In this document: positions 18,829-20,919 of the stretch, piece after piece | Layout: each line of letters begins with the position of its first letter | Position numbering within the stretch: position 1 is the stretch's first letter | Origin: Priapulus caudatus | Lineage: Eukaryota; Priapulida; Priapulimorpha; Priapulimorphida; Priapulidae | DNA length: 20,919 nucleotides | Direction of reading: 5' to 3' | Assembly: GCF_000485595.1 (NCBI RefSeq) | Contig: NW_014577103.1 | Coordinates: 168,358 to 189,276, forward strand | Notes under the pieces: generated by a model | Database searches by the model: none | What the model saw: only the letters and a program-made list of their open reading frames with translations | Told to the model about the DNA's origin: nothing | Position numbers and translations under genes: made by a program

Positions 18829-18937
18829 CTTCGTTGATGTTGCGATCTCGGCTGGCTGTCACAAACAAGCACATATAAATGAAGCCGAGCACTCCGGTAC
18901 GGAGCGTTGTCGTTGCCGCCGCAAACTCCTCCCTCAT
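18829..18937 (-). CDS. First coding exon: start codon and signal peptide of the CUB protein
   Basis: The minus-strand ATG (18937-18935) sits in the context GGAAACATGA with A at -3. An in-frame TAA three codons upstream (18946-18944) means no earlier in-frame start unless a splice joint falls between them. Thirty-six codons follow, beginning MREEF. Residues 16-28 (VLGFIYMCLFVTA) form a hydrophobic core, with a good signal-peptidase site after V-T-A, and the mature chain would begin near S29. The exon ends GAAG before GTAGGT (donor at 18828-18823), leaving one G. This phase-1 end joins with the GC that opens the exon at 6930-7122, giving E-G-V-E-C. A possible 3' splice site (CCTTCAG, exon from 18950) could end an intron in the 5' untranslated region. 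The opposite-strand frame across the same bases has a GTATGT donor-like motif but no signal or domain. No family match identifies this exon by itself. Confidence 0.6.
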
Positions 18938-19040
18938 GTTTCCTTACGGGCTGAAGGTATGTATATATGAAGGCTATACAGGAAGTTTTTACAAGATGTC
19001 AGAGTCAGTCACGTACAAGAGCCAGTCTGAACAAACATTG

Positions 19041-19079
19041 CAGCAGCAGCAGCAGCAGCAGCAGCTGCAGCGGCAGCAG
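19041..19079 (+). repeat. (CAG)n tract upstream of the start codon
   Basis: Eight pure CAG triplets followed by CTGCAGCGGCAGCAG. On the gene strand it is a CTG/CTGC tract about 100 nt upstream of the ATG, in 5' untranslated or flanking sequence. Confidence 0.9.
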
Positions 19080-19222
19080 GCGCTCTAAAACTATTACCGA
19101 GAGAGGCACGGCATTTTCTTTTCAGCAGCTGAAAGAGACGGCACGAGCAATATGACAGTGCGAAAAAAACAGTGTGGCACAAAAAAAACACTAGCCAGGT
19201 GGTATATGGACATATCAGAAGG

Positions 19223-19276
19223 ATATATATCAGGAGTAGATAAAGGGATTTCCCTTTATCTACTCCTGATATATAT
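19223..19276. repeat. 54-bp perfect hairpin palindrome
   Basis: Two 26-bp arms (19223-19248 and 19251-19276) are exact reverse complements separated by TT. The arms contain ATATATAT and CAGGAGTAGATAAAGGGA. The lack of any mismatch in complex sequence points to recent origin. On RNA either strand would form a 26-bp stem with a loop too tight to be a normal microRNA precursor. Confidence 0.93.
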
Positions 19277-19288
19277 ATATAACTTTTC

Positions 19289-19338
19289 TGCGTGCGTGCG
19301 TGCGTGCCTGCGTGCCTGCATGCGTGCGTGCGTGCGCG
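19289..19338 (+). repeat. (TGCG)n tract with TGCC/TGCA variants
   Basis: About twelve TGCG tetranucleotides, with TGCC and TGCA at 19305-19320. Confidence 0.92.
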
Positions 19339-19780
19339 TTCACGGTTGTAGTCACACTCATCTAATTAAGTGCAATTCAACACAATCATATACTAGATTG
19401 CATACGATTTAGATACGCCAAAAAACCAATCGCGCCGCCACTCCACTCCCCCCCCCCACGGAGTAAATCAATCGCAGTGCGCATCGCAAAGAAAACGTAC
19501 ACACGCCACCCCATCGGCAATGCCTCACATACTCAAAGCAGTAAATCCTCACGTCCCCTCATTACATCAGAACACTAGCCGATATTCATTCATCACCCGA
19601 TGTATAGAATATATGACAAGACAGGTGTCTATCTGAATGCAGATCACAATGCGAGCAATAGAATGAAGACGAAGGGTGCTGCGGGCGGTAATTGCCTGTT
19701 AAAGACTCGATGAGGCATTAAGCAAGCGTTCGCAGTAAGTGGGTGGCATCTGACGATACTTCCTCCACGCTAATGTAGCA
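19339..19780. other. Complex sequence upstream of the gene start, nothing recognised
   Basis: About 440 bp of non-tandem sequence, 5' of the signal-peptide exon on the gene strand. It has a C11 run near 19448-19459. I cannot place a transcription start, TATA box or untranslated exon here with confidence. Confidence 0.45.
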
Positions 19781-20009
19781 GCATCAGTAGCTGATGTAGC
19801 AGTAGCTGATGTAGCACTGCTCCTGCTACATCACCTACTGCTACATTAGCTACTGCTCCTGCCTGCTACATCAGCTACTGCTCCTGCTACATCAGCTACT
19901 GCTACATCAGCTACTGCTACATTAGCTACTGCTCCTGCTACATCAGCTATACTGCTCCTGCTACATCAGCTACTGCTACATCAGCTACTGCTACATCAGC
20001 TACTGATGC
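19781..20009. repeat. GCTACATCAGCTACT array with 36-bp inverted ends
   Basis: The right part (19821-20009) is built of TGCTACATCAGCTAC units with TGCTCC spacers. The left 36 bp (19781-19816) is the same unit inverted and is the exact reverse complement of 19974-20009. The two ends enclose a 157-bp spacer made of more of the same unit, so many alternative hairpins can form. Two further forward units lie detached at 20192-20220. Confidence 0.88.
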
Positions 20010-20064
20010 CTCCGCCTTCATCTATGAATTATGCTCTACGGACAGCAACGTAATATTCCTCTTG

Positions 20065-20131
20065 CTCCGGGGGTGGGGGGGTTGCTCTCCGGGGGTGGGG
20101 AGTGCTCCCCGGGGGTGGGGGGAGCTCCCCG
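20065..20131 (+). repeat. Three G-rich ~20-bp units (CCGGGGGTGGGG)
   Basis: Three copies of CTCCGGGGGTGGGG(G)AG(T)G start near 20066, 20088 and 20108. Six separate runs of four or more G within 66 bp satisfy the pattern for a G-quadruplex on the + strand. Confidence 0.85.
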
Positions 20132-20191
20132 AGCGGCCTCTCTGCCTCGCGCCTGCCTCCAAGCACGCCCCTCCCCTCAGCTATTTTTTGT

Positions 20192-20220
20192 TGCTACATC
20201 AGCTACTGCTACATCAGCTA
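20192..20220 (+). repeat. Detached GCTACATCAGCTACT units
   Basis: Two forward units identical to those of the array at 19821-20009, separated from it by about 180 bp that include the G-rich units. Confidence 0.8.
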
Positions 20221-20336
20221 ATTCATTCTCCTCCCCCTCTCCCCTCTTCTCTCCCAGTAGCAGTAGCAAGTCTGCAACCGCCAGCAACCTCCTCACATAC
20301 TCTATACAGACAACTCTCTCTTATTTTGAATCTATT

Positions 20337-20919
20337 ACACACAATGACACAACACAATGACACAACACAATGACATAACTCTATGACACAACACAATGAC
20401 ACAACACAATGACACAACACAATGACATAACTCTATGACACAACACAATGACACAACACAATGACACAACACAATGACATAACTCTATGACACAACACAA
20501 CACAATGACACAACACAATGACATAACTCTATGACACAACACAACACAATGACACAACACAATGACACAACACAATGACATAACTCTATGACACAACACA
20601 ACACAATGACACAACACAATGACACAACACAATAACACAACTCTATGACACAACACAACACAATGACACAACACAACACAATGACATAACTCTATGACAC
20701 AACACAATGACACAACACAATGACACAACTCTATGACACAACACAATGACACAACGCAATGACACAACTCTAGGACACAACACAATGACATAACTCTATG
20801 ACACAACACAATGCCACAACTCTATGACACAACACAATAACACAACTCTATGACACAACACAATGACACAACACAATGACACAACTCTATGACACAACAC
20901 AATGACACAACGCAATGAC
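20337..20919 (+). repeat. 13-bp array with higher-order pattern (ACAACACAATGAC / ATAACTCTATGAC)
   Basis: The array is made of 13-bp units of two kinds: A = ACAACACAATGAC and B = ATAACTCTATGAC (later also ACAACTCTATGAC). B comes after every one to three A units. Some A units are lengthened by ACAAC to 18 bp. Cys/Val/Leu-rich minus frames arise from it. It runs off the right edge. Confidence 0.94.

Noticed and set aside
18879-19088. + strand frame (69 codons) with a GTATGT donor-like motif and poly-Gln end
   Set aside because: It overlaps the minus-strand signal-peptide exon, has no signal or domain, and its Gln run is the CAG microsatellite. The minus-strand reading has start, signal, donor and matching phase.

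Overview
The window looks like nuclear DNA of a bilaterian animal, probably an invertebrate. The reasons are a CUB-domain exon with clean GT/AG splice sites, a very large intron, a TA-flanked MITE, hAT-like transposon debris, and vertebrate/lophotrochozoan-type (CCCTAA) telomere-like repeat. There is no bacterial gene layout, and no rRNA, tRNA or CRISPR array was recognised. Nothing in the sequence fixes the species.

Two coding exons are supported, both on the minus strand, and they fit into one gene. The first (18829-18937) encodes an initiator Met, a signal peptide and a donor site after codon phase 1. The second (6930-7122) opens with two bases that complete the split glycine codon and encodes the N-terminal half of a CUB domain, ending in a GTGAGT donor. 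The joined product begins as a secreted or type I membrane protein of the CUB family; the wording of the CUB segment resembles invertebrate SOL-1/Neto-like proteins, but the exact orthologue is not certain. The exon carrying the rest of the CUB domain was not found and should lie beyond position 1. The intron between the two exons is about 11.7 kb.

Most of the rest is tandem repeat. From left to right there are: a 17-bp GATGTAGT array (1-1880), a CA-rich tract, a 29-bp array (about 2215-2975), a GGGA tract, a TA tract, a 2.5-kb triplet-repeat domain (CTG/TGG/CTA, 4377-6835) broken by islands of complex sequence, the CUB exon, a degenerate 28-bp repeat, two TA tracts, an interstitial telomere-like block with a 30-bp array (8089-8620), AT-rich complex sequence, a TG microsatellite flanked by diverged copies of a ~190-bp sequence, an 18-bp array, a 3.1-kb 36-bp minisatellite (12884-15985), an 800-bp GA tract, a 12-bp array, a 186-bp MITE just inside the intron, the signal-peptide exon, a CAG tract, a 54-bp hairpin, an inverted GCTACATCA array, G-rich units and a 13-bp array running off the right end.

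Long open frames inside the arrays are by-products of repeat lengths divisible by three (18, 30, 36 bp, triplets) and are not called as genes. Several long arrays show an indel in most units while the 30-bp array shows none, so part of the apparent divergence may be consensus error from long reads.
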